A stretch of 64,000 nucleotides of DNA from Muraenolepis orangiensis (GCA_027704905.1 JANIIK010000699.1:40411-104410); one strand, 5' to 3'; positions 44,248-57,030 are shown, counted from the stretch's first letter. A program made the numbers and translations. The notes: a model not told the origin generated them from the sequence alone.

Positions 44248-45004
44248 TGGGAGTGTTGCTGTTTGGGACCGACAAGAGAGCAGGGAATTGGAACTTATTT
44301 TGGATCTGAAAAGCGATCATCTTTATGACCTGATGGTGGTCGAACCATTCATCCAGAAGGACAGGAGAATGGATTTGGTCTTTAAGTGAACATCATTGGT
44401 GAGTGACACTCATTTGTCTTTGCTGGTTTTGTCTCAGCTGGTTGTTGCATTTTGTTTCCACACACTTGTTGACTGATTAGTTAATGGCTGTCTTGGGTTT
44501 GTTAAGCATTGTTGTGCATTTGAATTGAGAGTTTGGACTTGATCTTTCTTTGCATCGCTTAACGTGAAAAGACTTGACGTAACTAAGAGTTACAAAACCG
44601 CGATCAATAATCACCTAATTTGCATATGTTTTGTCATTAGCACTTTCACCTTTTCACTTTCATTTTGACAGGTGAAAGTGCTAATGACAAGACATATGCC
44701 AGAGACATTTGGTGATTATTGATCGCTATTTTGGAACTTAAAGTTCCAAAGTTACGTTAAGCCTTTTCACGTGAAGCGTGTTAGACCGTCCCTTTAACCG
44801 ATAGCCTGTGTGGTGGTCTGTGGTGGTCTGTTACTTCACTACATGGACACTGCTTTACAACTAGGGTACACATGGGAATTGGCTGCGACAATCTGATCTG
44901 CCTAAATGAGATAAGGCATAAAGTGACTCCTCCGTGACGTCCGTCTGACTAGAACAACTGAATTTTCGAATGGTGGTGGTGATGGTGGGGGTGGTGGTCT
45001 ACAG

Positions 45005-45422
45005 CAGGGGTTCCCAAAGTGGGGGTCGCGGGACCCCGAGGGGGGGGGGGGTGCGCGGGACCCCGAGGGGGGGGGGGGGGGGGGTCGCGAGATGATTTCA
45101 GAATCCTCTTGATGTGACCATGAGGTTTTTATTGTTAATAATAACGTGTGCATAGATATTTTGATATATGTACGGGTGACGAATAAAGGAATTTTGATAA
45201 CGACAGATTCACGACAGTATCATTTGCAGCTGAAAAAAAAGCCCCACACAATTTTCAATATCACGATTCCCCCCCCCCCCCCCCCCCTTGGACTTCACGA
45301 TGTTCTCGATGGTGAAGATCTGTGCACACGTTGTTTTTAATGTTCCAGTCCCTCCGGTGATAGTGAGGGGGGGGGGGTCTGTTATGTTGGGGGTCGCGGG
45401 CTGAAAAGTTGGGGAACCCCTG
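45005..45422. mobile_element. Nested hAT-like MITE
   Basis: Ends CAGGGGTTCCCAAAG and GGGGAACCCCTG with an 8-base duplication GTCTACAG at 44997-45004 and 45423-45430. Contains long G and C tracts. The internal sequence GGACTTCACGATG matches, inverted, the poly-G segment near 14640. Confidence 0.88.
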
Positions 45423-45844
45423 GTCTACAGAAGGTCCAGTTGTGATAGACACGCTTCGCCACTGCCATATATATATATATATATACAGTATATTAAATAA
45501 ATAAAAACGTGGTAAGTGGTAAGCAACTGGGCATGTACCCAGTTGATGGCACACATCCAGCCAAATACTGCAGAATAATAACACAAGACAAAATAAATAA
45601 TTCATTCATATTGTTTCATTGGACAAAGGGGAAAATGTACATAGTTTATTTACACCCAATAGAGGTCATAAACCACCTCGTCTTCACGTCCTTCTCATGG
45701 TCCCCCTTTCAAAACAAAACAAACCAACGCACTTTTAAAATGTAACAATTTACCGACCGCCGGAGTTCTGAAGAGGAAACTCCGAAGTCTGAATTCTAAA
45801 AAAAAAAAATCATCAGATCAAAGTGGATAAGAAAAAGGCAATAC

Positions 45845-46747
45845 CTTGGCTGGATATCCTCTTGCTCATCTTGTACAACGCGGAAGCCAGAATAACCGTC
45901 ATCTCTGCAGAGGAAAAAGCCATAAAAACACATTTAGTCTAAGAGGAGAGGCACGACCCGTAAACGTGAGTGACTTTCTCCCACCGCCCTGTCGCTCGTC
46001 GGCGCCGCACCCAAACAGAATGACTCCACAGGAGACCACGGCGCAGTAAAATGTCTCCGTGTCCTGTTGAGATAGCTTGTCGAGGCCATCCCTTTGTAAG
46101 TGATAAACACAAGTCCTGGTGTGATTCTCTGGGTCCCCCTCGCACTGACGGTTCCCGACCCCGGCGCCGTAATGAACCCCGAGCCGGGATTCCGTTGCGC
46201 CCCGGAACCAGAACACCCTCGGCTCCCCCTCGCCACGTTTCGGTGGCAGTCGGTGGCATCCTGAACCACGCAGCTCACGGTCAGAGCGCCTGGCCGTCGG
46301 GGACCCTCTGGATGGACCACGGCGCGGACGGTGGACCCCGCTGTCTGCACGCTGAGGTAAAGACCCTCAAAGAAGGTGAATTCATGTGACTGGGATTCAT
46401 TTAAATGAATGATTCAATTGTAAATTATGATTAATAAAAAATTTAAAAGATTAACACAATATCCCCAAAAAGTGTAATTGTATGAAAATATTTAAAAACA
46501 TTAAGATTACCATCATTAATTCGATTATTAAATTACAATTACAATTAAATAAATAAAATTACACTGAAGGTAAAGTCTAATTTAATGTTACACATGAATA
46601 CACATGATCCAAATGCAATAAAACAATAATCTGAAGTGAATGTAAACGAAATTGCAAGATACATTTAAAAAAAAAAGCGAAAATTACCTGTTTTAGAGAA
46701 ACGTAATGGTATAGAAACGTCAGGGTGAAATGTAACATCAGAGACAT
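45845..46747 (-). pseudogene. NITR-like receptor pseudogene C (V domain and ITIM exons deleted)
   Basis: Leader 46688-46747 has an 11-base insertion relative to B and ends in phase 0. The V domain is gone: the I-domain part (45958 to about 46396) joins directly to intron sequence. The I domain has a 2-base frameshift near 46240 (CACCGAAACGTGG against CACCGCCGTGG) and FGSG has become FGCG. The donor after the I domain is GTCGTG, as in B. The transmembrane exon (45845-45904, 60 bases) is in frame (MTVILASALYKMSKRISSQ) but lacks its first half. The tail exons are deleted with the same boundaries as in B. Confidence 0.85.
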
Positions 46748-47754
46748 CTTGGTGTGAAAATATCTGTTCAATGGAAAGAATGCAACCTCTTTTCAGCCGC
46801 TCTCTTCAGACACCAGCGTGTCTTTCGATTGGCCGGATCTGTTCAAGTGTTCATGTCTTATTTAGGCAACACGGATCACATGTCCCCTAAAAACTAATAT
46901 GCTGCGACACTTGAAAATGGAAATCGTCTCTAGCAGCAGATGTGGGGTTTTAAACGTAGCGCACCACAACATGCCTTAAACGTAAATGTATTTGCAGTTT
47001 TGAATACTAAAATTGTTCATTATGATATGACTGGTAAGCAAGAGACATATTTCCACAGTTACGTGTACATCACATTGTATTCATAGGAAAATATACATGG
47101 TATTGCCGATCAAATACACAATGGAACCGTTAATATCTTCCATGTCCACTTGATGAGGAAGCTTAGTTTGACAAATAAAAAAATCAATCAAAAAGCGTTT
47201 TTGAACTCATGGAAAGCTTTGCCTGGGAATCAGCAGGGACATCACGATGAGACATTTAGATTTTTGAGGGCTGATACAATATGTGCGATTCTGTTAATAT
47301 TGCGATATTCCTATATTTTAATGTGTGATTTTATCTTTTGTGTGGATTCAACATATACATTGAGGTTTGGCTTGATCAGGTCTGTCTGTGTCTGCCATTG
47401 TTTTTTAACTGAACATGACCAAACCATTCATTTGCTTCGACTATGTAACATTGGTTTTCTGGCATAAAAAGAAAAACAGTTTTTCAGTCAACGTGACGAT
47501 ACGAATATTGTAGAAGCAAAGAATCGTGAAACACACCTGTATATAAATCTTTGATCTTTAAATAATATGCAAATATTGGCATAAAAAATAAGATTAAATT
47601 AAATTGTCAATAAAACAATGATATATATACTGTATATAGGCCCCTGAACCTTAAGCTACGGAAGCTGTGATTGGTAAGAGCCGATAAGTGTCATCAAGGG
47701 TGGTAATCTCTGTGGTCTAAGATGGGTCTCAGATTCACATCTTCCCTTTAACAC
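46748..47754. other. Unit-conserved non-coding stretch
   Basis: Counterpart of 30171-31240. No gene seen. Confidence 0.55.
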
Positions 47755-48020
47755 TTTAACTTGCCTCCCATCAAGCCATGTGTGCTGTGCACTCTACCTG
47801 CACCTGCAGACTGCAGACAGAATGAGAACTGGTACTTGGAAAAAGGTGCCACTGCCAAGGTGCCCTTGAGCAAGGCACCAGACCCTCTACACTGCTTGAC
47901 CCAGGCAGCTGTATACACAATAGCTGCCCACTCACTGCTTCTAATACTAGGATGGTTAAATGCAGAGAAACTGATTTCACTGCGTGTACTGCATGTATGT
48001 GACCAATTAAGAGGGATTCA
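47755..48020 (+). repeat. tRNA-derived SINE (family 1) body, unit 3
   Basis: Counterpart of 16440-16690. Confidence 0.75.
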
Positions 48021-48224
48021 AGCCTTCATTCAGGGTCATGTCGTTCTTTACTGGTCTTCAAGACTATGGATATTTATATACATTTGATTTTTGAAGCAAG
48101 GACTCGAAGACCTTGAAGTATCGGGATGGCATGGAGGTGAGAAAAGTGACTGAACATTGTTTAAAATGCACAGTGATCTTGGTTTGTGTATGATGGTGAG
48201 TGAAGCCCCTCACAGCATACTGGC

Positions 48225-48725
48225 TTGCTAGTTGTACAGCCCCCCCATCAAACTGTGAACAACCAGAGTATCCTATTGGCTTGCATCAAAGGTAGTGAAA
48301 CCGTGGGTACATTTCCTCCTGTGCTGCGGTGCTCAGGTTGTTTCTGTGAAACACATGTTTCCATGTACTCTGGTCAACGTCAACAAAACCAAAAACCACT
48401 TCTGGTATCATGTTCAAGACACCTATGCCTTGCCTTGCTTTCGGTACTGGTGACGGATGTCCAGGTGTCCTTCTGGCTGTACATGTACTACTGTATGGAT
48501 GTATGTGTATGGATGAGGAGCACTAAGGCCCATGGATAATCGACCCATGGCCCTTGGACATGGACATGGTTTTGGAAACACGTCAGGAAATGCAGAGTAT
48601 TCAGGATGTTCGGCCGACTGCTTGACCGTTTTTGTTCCCCCGATTCTCTGAAACCACTTTTTGCGGCTGTACCTCGGTTGCCAAGGAGTGTGCTACTGGT
48701 CAGGAAGATGTTTAGGTCGATTCAT
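48225..48725 (+). other. Conserved block of unknown function, unit 3
   Basis: Counterpart of 17078-17600. A 104-codon frame (48225-48539) has no recognised domain. Confidence 0.35.
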
Positions 48726-49304
48726 GTGGTGTGTAGACATTACATTACATTTAGCAGACACTTTGTCCAAAGCGACTTACAATAGTACAATAGACCCCCT
48801 GGAATTAACTGACCAGCAGACAGTTCAGTTGAAGCTTTCACACAGATGATTACATCACTGTGTCCGTTATCCCAGCTTTCAACAAAATTCAGATCATACA
48901 GATGGGAAGCCAAACATGCAATCATAAGCTGTTTTATACATCATATGCTAATTACCCTAATAGTAAGACAAAGAAACCATGGTATAGAGCAGCAAGAAAT
49001 TATTTATTTGCGCATTAATTGCGCATTTGCGCAATAAAATATTCAAATATATTTATTGACTTTGTAACGGCAACACTTTCCATGGCAACTGACAAACATT
49101 TGGATTATTGTTGGGTTATAAGAAAGTACAGTTTTATGGTGTGGGCCAGAGTTTCCTGTGTCAAATGGAAACTTCACACAGGAAACGGTGCTGCTGTGGT
49201 CATACAGCTCTGCTTACCCACACTAAGCATGGCACATGTTTTTGTATAGTGCCTGGGGGTGACCCTGGAATCGTTCTCTGGGGAGTTTCAGTGGCATATT
49301 TGTC

Positions 49305-49337
49305 TTATATATAACTATATATATAACTATATATATA

Positions 49338-49387
<50 letters not shown>

Positions 49388-49565
49388 GATTTCATTTAAA
49401 TATATTTTTGTTTATACAATTTTTATTTAGTTAGTTGTTTTGTTTTTTTAGGTATTAGTATTTTTGTGTGTGCATTTATTCCCCCTGTGTCAACTGTTGC
49501 ACCTTAATTTCCCTCGGGATTAATAAAGTAATCTGAATCTGAATCTGAATCTGAATCTGAATATA

Positions 49566-49601
<36 letters not shown>

Positions 49602-49690
49602 TCTATATAACTATATATATAACTATATATATATAACTATATATATATATATATATAACTATATATATATATATAAATATATATTAATAA
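49305..49690. repeat. (TA)n-rich array containing a LINE tail
   Basis: Same array as 32610-32845, interrupted at about 49385-49560 by a retroelement 3' end with a GAATCT tail. Confidence 0.88.
49388..49560 (+). mobile_element. LINE 3'-end fragment with (GAATCT)n tail
   Basis: Reads CTGTGTCAACTGTTGCACCT through TTCCCTCGGGATTAATAAAG to four GAATCT units. Same family as 1838-2166. Absent from unit 2. Confidence 0.85.
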
Positions 49691-49692
49691 AC

Positions 49693-49696
<4 letters not shown>

Positions 49697-49735
<39 letters not shown>
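49697..49735. repeat. (ATCT)n microsatellite
   Basis: About ten units, against about seven in unit 2. Confidence 0.92.
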
Positions 49736-49736
<1 letters not shown>

Positions 49737-50024
49737 CATAACAACACGGGAAACCATGTCGACATCCTGTCAACAGTGTCAGAGGGGTCTTTGCTACGTG
49801 GAAGTCTGGAGAAGGCCCTGACCACAGAAACCACATGCTCTGTGTCGTCTGCACGAACAGAGTGCACGGGAGGCGCAGACATGCGGAACACACAAAACAC
49901 TGGTTTTATTGATAAAAATACATTTGTTTCGGCCAACAGTCACACACTCATCTACAGTTTGCTACAGTTGGTGTTTTTGGGCATGCTAAAATATAAATAT
50001 AAATTTATTGTGACCAATAAATTG

Positions 50025-50245
50025 TTTGTTTTTTGTTTCTCTGCATTTAACCCATCCTATTATTAGGAGCAGTGGGTCCGCTATTTTTGTATTCAGCACC
50101 AAGGGGGGGAAGCAGTGTGTGGGGTCTGGTGCCTTGCTCAAAGGCACCTTGGCAGTGTGCGCCCATGTGTTTTGGGGACTTGAACCGGCAACCTTCCGGT
50201 TCCCAAAGCAAAGTTCCGACAGACTGAGCTGTTCTGCCGCCCGGT
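50025..50245 (-). repeat. tRNA-derived SINE (family 1)
   Basis: Counterpart of 33170-33385. Confidence 0.8.
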
Positions 50246-51131
50246 CGCAAAAATAGTCTTGCTCTGAAAAAATAAAGGCTGAGGCCGAGGTACAAAAGTG
50301 TAAATTGGTCACTCTCTTTTTATTTATACTGGTGCTGTCGACTAGTTAGTCATTTCACCACTGTCTACGACAGATTGGTTACCAAAGTGCGCTTTAAATC
50401 CAGCCTCTTTCTCTTCATGTGGAATTTCCCACAAAGGAACTTGAACTCAAACAACCAACTAAGCCTGCAGCCTAATGAGAAGACATTGGGTTGGGTTTTA
50501 GTTTCAGTTGTTTTCTAGCTAACTCTGTGTAGGTTACCTAATTGTATGTGTATAATATATGTGTATATATATATATGTATGTATTTTTTTATGAATCAAA
50601 ATGTTCCATTAGATTCCTAAGTATTACATGTGTACATAATCCTAAAGTGTAATTGTGTGAAAATGAATACTGGGTTAATCAGATTGGGTTAATGACCTGT
50701 GTAGGCCTATGTGTTTTCCTCATCAGCCAAATCAAGATCTACATCATACATGTCAAGTGTATCCGGGGAGCGCATGGCAATCAAGTCTAATCTTCATTTT
50801 ATAGTGGGCTATAATTTTAGAATTATTTGCGGTACCACTGTATATACCGTGATTAGTATGTGTTGTTTGTTGTGTATGGTCCATACGGTTAAACTATTGC
50901 CCAGCTACATTGAGCTTGTACTGTGTCATGCTTCCCTGAAGTGCCCGCAAAAAGCCAGGAGAATACACAGGCTAGGATTGGTCCACAGTGTTTGATTACA
51001 ACAACATCAAGGCATTAGGAAACCTCTTTGAAATGAGGACGGGAGCATTCACCAATGTCCCGCGGGCCGCCTGTCCCCGACCCATGTGCCTATTCTTTTA
51101 GAAAAGTCATACAATAACCTAAATATACCTT
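50246..51131. other. Stretch shared by units 2 and 3 only
   Basis: Counterpart of 33386-34278. No gene recognised. Confidence 0.45.
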
Positions 51132-51463
51132 GGCAACGTCAAGGGAGTGGAGCTTGTCACAGCAATGAAGCAGGACCTGCTGCACCTCCATGACATCTTT
51201 CCGGACATAAAGATCATCCTTTCCTCCATTAATGAAAGATGTCACTGGAGGAAAGTAGATCCATGAAACTTTACAAGGCCAGAATGTGGGTGAACAGAGA
51301 GATGGGCAGATGTGTTAAGGATAAGGTGGAGAAATTGTCAGGCATCCTTGCATTAAATTTGACTGCCCTGGCACATTTTACAGATTTGGGGAATGATATG
51401 TTTTTAAGTGCCATAAAATAATCCCTTGAGGCTACAATCCAAAGGGCAAGGGCAGAAGCATAA
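51132..51463 (+). pseudogene. SGNH-hydrolase-like domain fragment, unit 3
   Basis: Same decayed domain as 34279-34632, with a different set of indels (a deletion removes the DGA part before HFTDLGNDMFL). Confidence 0.5.
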
Positions 51464-51797
51464 TAAAAGCAGTTTGGAGGCACATTCTCATTTGTCCATT
51501 GGTTATTACAGGTGTACCAAGTCAGTTAGTAATCGTTGTCCATTTCTCCCATTTGTCTTCAAATTGTGATTCTTGTAGTCTCAGTCGACATGTCGTTTTT
51601 TTCCATTATATCAATTGTATGATATATTTCCATTCTTTCTGAGTAGGAGGTTCCACCTTGTACCATTTTCTAGTGATTGCCTTGGAGATTGCCTTAAGTT
51701 CTCCCCATACTAGATTGTGGCCAAATAGGCCTGCATAGGTTTCAGTGACAAAAACAGATCAATTATATTAACATTCAATTTAAGGTATGATCTACAC

Positions 51798-52589
51798 CAG
51801 ACTTACTCAACAGGCGGCCCGCGGGCCGCATCCGGCCCGAAGACGCTTATTTTGTGGCCCCCGACATGCCTGGTTATGAATGCATAATAATTATAATTAA
51901 AAAAATAATAATAAATAAAAATAAAAAAATTAAATCCTGACCTGCTTTGGATCTACTTATGTGTGTCTCAGAGCAGCTACAACTGAGCAACAACCAGATC
52001 TGAAAGTACTTGTGAATGACTCAGAGCTCACACTAGGAATAAGTAACAACTGTTTGTTATATTGTTATTGTTATTAATATTTGTGAAATGCAGACTCAGA
52101 GCTCTCAATAGGAATAAGTAAAAAGTTGTTTGTTATATTGTTATTGTTATTAATATTTGTGAAATGCAAACTCAGTGCTCTCAATAGGAATAAGTACAAA
52201 GTTGTTTGTTATATTGTTATTGTTATTAATATTTGTGAAATGCAGACACAGAGCTCTCACTAGGAATAAGTAGCAATTGCAAACTTTATCAATGTCATCA
52301 ATGCAAAGCTATTCACTCCAGTGTTAATAAAACATCAGCTTGACCAACACTTGTCATCCTTGGAAATGCAGTCGCTACACTACATTTGTTACTCAAATTG
52401 AGAATATTTGTTAAATATTCCATGATGCTTTGGAATGCATTAAAAATGACAAGCAAGACAGCATATACTACAGCAGTAGTAAATACAGCTAATAAAATGG
52501 TACAAATATATGTTAATAATAATTTTGGCCCTTGGCACCTGTTGTGGTTTAAATGTGGCCCTCTTGGCCTCTGAAGTTGAGTACCCCTG
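51798..52589. mobile_element. Non-autonomous hAT element with internal tandem repeats (unit 3)
   Basis: Same ends and ATCTACAC duplication (51790-51797, 52590-52597) as in unit 2, with one fewer internal repeat and an extra GCGGCCCGCGGGCCGCATCC head that unit 2 has lost. Confidence 0.85.
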
Positions 52590-52597
52590 ATCTACAC

Positions 52598-53540
52598 AGT
52601 GGTTGAAAGTAATTTGAATAATTTACTCCCATTTGATATTACTTTAGACTTCTAATCAGAAGTCTAAATCGTCTTCTAAATACAGAGGGAAATATGTATT
52701 AATTTACACGAATATGATTAGAATGATACATTAAAGATGTTTCACATAATTGATAATATAACAAGCTTTCAAAATACGACACATTCTCAAAGATTAAACC
52801 GGCATCTATCCGTTTTAAGTGTAACGTTGTGTCATATTAAGCTTTATTATCAATGTTAACTTACCTCTGTTGCATTGACATTAGCAATAGCGGTTACATC
52901 AGAATGAATTTTATTTATAATGACCGTTCATTTAATACATCAATAAGACTCACCAGATTAAACCTTAATACATCCATGTCCAAGACCAGATTAAACAGCT
53001 ACGATCGAGCAAGCTCGTAGGCATTGTGGGAGGGGCGTGGCTTAAAGAACCAGTATATAAGGAAAATCAACGACCGGAAACCACCGACAGAATATCCATG
53101 GGACTCTTTTGGGCTTCATGCGCCACTGAGCAGCTCCCATATGAATGAATGGGACCTCCAACACTGGATCCAGTTCTTTTAATACATCCATGGTCAGTAC
53201 CTATGCCTGTGTCCACGTCAACCTGACGCCACTTAGAGTTTCTGTCTGCAAAAACCCAAATGGATGACGTTCATTTCATTGTGTGGTTGATTTATTATGT
53301 CAGTAAGTGCAGTATGTGTCGATTATCAGCCAATCTGGAGGATCAATTGTCTACAGTTGATGTAGACAATTGATCATATTGCACTACTGCAGTTGTTAGA
53401 CAATTTCATGATGATGACAAAAGGAAGGAACATAAACTCATCAAACGTGAATTACATGTATACAAAAATATGTATAGAAAAATGCATACAAAAAGTGAGC
53501 TTCTGGGTTGTTCCTGGTATCTTCGTGTTTGGATCGTTCT
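52598..53540. other. Stretch shared by units 2 and 3 only
   Basis: Counterpart of 35808-36698, including the hairpin at 53341-53375. Confidence 0.5.
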
Positions 53541-54055
53541 TCAGAACATTGAGTAAGTCAACTTGGTCCTCAAGCTGGAGAAATACAGAAATACACCAAA
53601 TATATCATGGATTGAACTCTCTTCAAATACTCTACACAATTTACATTTAAAGGACCAAAGCGTACATACCTAAATAACTTAAACACGCTTAGCTACTTAA
53701 ACAACCTATCAGGAACTGTGCTGACCTGCAGACCTCACCATCATTTGTACTTAATTCAAATGTACAAGATGCAAGGTGATCCCGCAGTATGAACTTAAAC
53801 AACAATATACAAATATACTAATATACTAATATACAATACTATACTAAACAATTCTATACGACAAACAACACTATATATTACCCATGATATGCTATCTATG
53901 CTTCAGGTGCCACAAAGTCGAGTTAGAATGAGCCTACCTCTCTGGAGTTGACTGTTTTTCTGTGTTATTTTTTGAATGACCCAAGATGACCAGAACAACA
54001 ACAATCGCGACACCCAGGATTACACCGACCATGATCCAACGTTCATCAAGGGTTC
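53541..54055 (-). pseudogene. Orphan transmembrane and tail exons of the V2 type
   Basis: Transmembrane exon 53938-54055 (118 bases, phases 1 to 2) and tail exon candidate 53541-53574 (L-T-Y-S-M-F then stop) match those of V2. The nearest V exon upstream is V3 at 56064-56412, about 2 kb away. Between them is a decayed flank of a receptor V exon (54485-54600 matches 21910-22020) whose V exon is missing. So this appears to be the 3' half of a receptor gene that lost its V exon. Confidence 0.6.
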
Positions 54056-55346
54056 CTACATTGGAACAGAGGATACATTGTCTCAGTTTCTGAGTTTCTT
54101 CTTTTTCTTCTTTTTAAATTACAGCAAATGAATGTGTTAGCGGTTTCGAATGTGTCTTTAATGTCTTAATTATTATTGTCTTAATCAATAAAATGGTCAA
54201 ATAATAATATTTAAAGTGTCTTAACTGTTACAGAGATGATGTTGTCCCCTTTGTGAAATGTATCATTTTCTTTAAATGGACAAAAATATATAATATATAG
54301 TATATAAAATATAATAAATGGATAGTTAAAACGAAATATTAGATTGAATAGAAATCAAAGTGTCTGTTTATCGACATATATTGTAATAATTACTTCTTTG
54401 CAGTCTGTAAAATATGTCTTTTGATGACTGCGATATTCATGCAGTTTATATTTAATGTGTTTATCTTACTCTATACAAAGTGACAAAAAGATATATTGTT
54501 AACTTTTAGAATTTGTGTCGTCCTCTTCGTGAATTATATAATTTCCTTTGAAATTGACAAAAATATTTCACTGTAAAAACCAAATATCGGATTAATTGTA
54601 ATTGTCAGTTCTAATTATTTTAATTCATTAGTATTATACATAGTATTGTTGGTTCAGTGATTAATCAGTTGATCTATAAACTCATTAATAACAGTAAGAG
54701 AGCAAGCAGACAAATTACATTTTCTCTGAAACCAACAATTTTTATTTGGTTTTATCATATTGTATTTTTATTTAATAAATGCCTACAATTTTGACATTTA
54801 GTCATCGTCTAAGCCTAAAAAGTCATGAGGTGGATGTGGTCACTGGGGCTGGACAATATGCCATTTGTTAAAACAGTATGCTGCTATAGCGTTTATAACC
54901 ATAACATTTTAAATGTTAATCTCTCAGTAGACGTCAAATGCTGTAGGTATTTGTTTCAGGTTTTTAGGGTGCATGTCAACGCATCAAGTTGAATTATTGC
55001 GTATAGATTTGTATCACCCGTAGCAGAGTTCTGTTTTGTAAGGGGGTCGATTAGATGGAATCTAATGAACATATCTGTGTCATTAGCATGGTGTTTAGTC
55101 CAAATACCTTCACATATTGAGCAATGGCATAATTATTTGGCTAGTAGCTTAGCTTACAAATGCCGCTTTGTGACTTAACAGAGGAGACTACTTGTTACAA
55201 GTTGACCCTTGCATTTTCCCTCTAATAAAGGCTGGGGATTTATATTTATTTTGGTTATTCACTGTCCAGATTCAACAATACAATACAAGACATTTAAAAA
55301 ACATTGTAGATATACTATATATATATACATACACACACACACACAC

Positions 55347-55410
<64 letters not shown>

Positions 55411-55851
55411 CATTGAGTATTTAGTTTTCTTTCATTCTTATCGTATGCATAACAGTATATATTCAGGAACCAAAAGCATACTATAACTATATACGAGAAG
55501 CATAATTGTTAGGCTATAAAATAGGTCAATTGTACACTTAATGATGCAAAAGACAATAAGCCTAATATCCACACTTTTTCAGAATGTCCCTGTTTTAAAA
55601 TATTTATTGTAAATCTTATGTAATTATTATGTAATTCATGAGAACTTAGACATAACAAAAGAATGTAATTCAACAAAAGCTACACGTAGGGTCGAATGTG
55701 AACCATGAGCTTATGCAAAAACAATCTGTAAATTAATTTTTTTGTCAAAAGTGCTTTTTGAAAGTTGCGTTCAAACACGCCTGCGCTATGTGGCTTGATG
55801 TAATTGAAGCTAACATGCATTTAATTAACATGATTATTTCTTATAAAACTC
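54056..55851. other. Mixed receptor flank sequence
   Basis: 54056-54480 matches the V2 intron. 54485-54600 matches sequence just 3' of a V exon. 55018-55851 matches the 3' flank of V1 (20126-20980). No coding exon recognised apart from the neighbours. Confidence 0.6.
55318..55408. repeat. (CA)n microsatellite
   Basis: About 40 CA units with a few TA. The V1 flank has only about nine at 20552. Confidence 0.95.
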
Positions 55852-56577
55852 TTATCTGGTGGCGGCATATACAACGTTACCTTACTCTATACAAAGTGAC
55901 AAATAATAATACAACTATTATTGTTTACTTTTAGAGTTTGTGTCGTCCCCTTCGTGATTTCCATCATTTCCTTTGAAATAGACAAAAATATTACACCGTA
56001 AAAACCAAATATCAGATTCAATTTCAAAGTGATTGTAATACTGAGAGATAACATGTATCTTACCTTGAACCATTAACAATGTTGAATTGACCACAAGAAT
56101 CTCGTCCGTTGTTGTAGAACATGCAAAAATACCAGCCTGAGTCTGATGAATTCACTTGCAGTATTGTTAGATTGAAGAAAGAGATACTGCTTTCTGTTAC
56201 TAATCTACTCTGTGGGAAACCATGACTGTATCTCCATGTGTTATAATCAGTTCCATACACAGATGAGAGGACAATGGGCTTGGATGTGTTAGCTGCTCTC
56301 ATCCATAAAGCGATTGTTGGATAGCTGGACACATTGGTACAGGACAAGGTGACATTAGCCATCGGTTCTACCTTCATGATCCGATATTCAGGGAGCGAGA
56401 CGACAAGCCAAGCTGAAAACGGATGAGTAAAAAAATATATATATCAACAATCTTTCATTATACAAAACTATAACTATTGTTGGAAGTGAAGTTCTTAAGA
56501 CAGTGAGTGGTAACATGATGACAGTACTTACTTAAGGAGCTCAGAAGTAAATATCTTGTCAACACCAGCTCCATCAT
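55852..56577 (-). pseudogene. V3: single-V receptor, frameshifted and missing its membrane exons
   Basis: Leader 56532-56577 is intact. The V exon 56064-56412 is 349 bases, one more than V1 and V2. The extra base near 56111 shifts the frame just after WYFCMFY, so the last strand is lost and the frame stops at about 56060. Downstream, sequence just beyond the V exon is joined directly to the final codons of a V1-type last exon (55852-55879, NVVYAATR then stop). The V1-type transmembrane exon, first tail exon and most of the last exon are deleted. Two independent lesions support a pseudogene. Confidence 0.8.
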
Positions 56578-56675
56578 TGTCTCTTCTGTTAGTCCGTCTG
56601 GTGTTAACTCAGATGAAGTACGTGGTCTTCATGCAAAGAGGCGGGCTGACTGGTTGCCATGGCACTTTTATCTCA
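56578..56675 (-). promoter_or_regulatory. Putative promoter of V3
   Basis: Retains the same octamer-like CTTTGCAT (56631-56638, minus strand). Confidence 0.35.
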
Positions 56676-56799
56676 TGTTGCATCAAACCAGAGCTTCCAC
56701 TGAGGATTTTCATCGTCACATCTTCAAATGACCGTTCAGTCGCAGCCAGAGGTGTCAATCAAATGTTTGCTTTTTTTTAATCTAAATTTGGAGGATTGA

Positions 56800-57030
56800 G
56801 TTTAATGTACACACACAGTGAAAAAACGTTCTCTGCATTTAACTCATCCTAGTCTAGTATTAGGAGCAGTGGGCAGCTATTGTATATACAGCGCCCGGCG
56901 AGCAGTCTAGGGGTCTGGTGCATTGCTTATGGGCATCTTGGCCGTGCCCAGGTGTTTCAGGGGACTTAAACCGGTGACCTTCCGGTTCCCAAGCCAAGTC
57001 CCAACTGACTGAGCTAGTGCCGCCCACTTC
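56800..57030 (-). repeat. tRNA-derived SINE (family 1), unit 4 start
   Basis: Counterpart of 22790-23035. Confidence 0.85.

Larger units (their letters stand above)
43492..45464 (+). mobile_element. hAT element carrying a ZMYM/TTF-type fragment and a nested MITE
   Basis: Ends CAGTGGTGAAGCGTC and ACACGCTTCGCCACTG. The 8-base duplication CCATATAT lies at 43484-43491 and 45465-45472. The 1973 bases include a transposase N-terminal fragment (44011-44247), an inverted repeat around 44590-44760 (AAAGTGCTAATGAC type arms), and a second hAT-like element at 45005-45422. Confidence 0.88.

Noticed and set aside
44902..45153. Proline-rich minus frame
   Set aside because: Translation of G/C tracts in a MITE.
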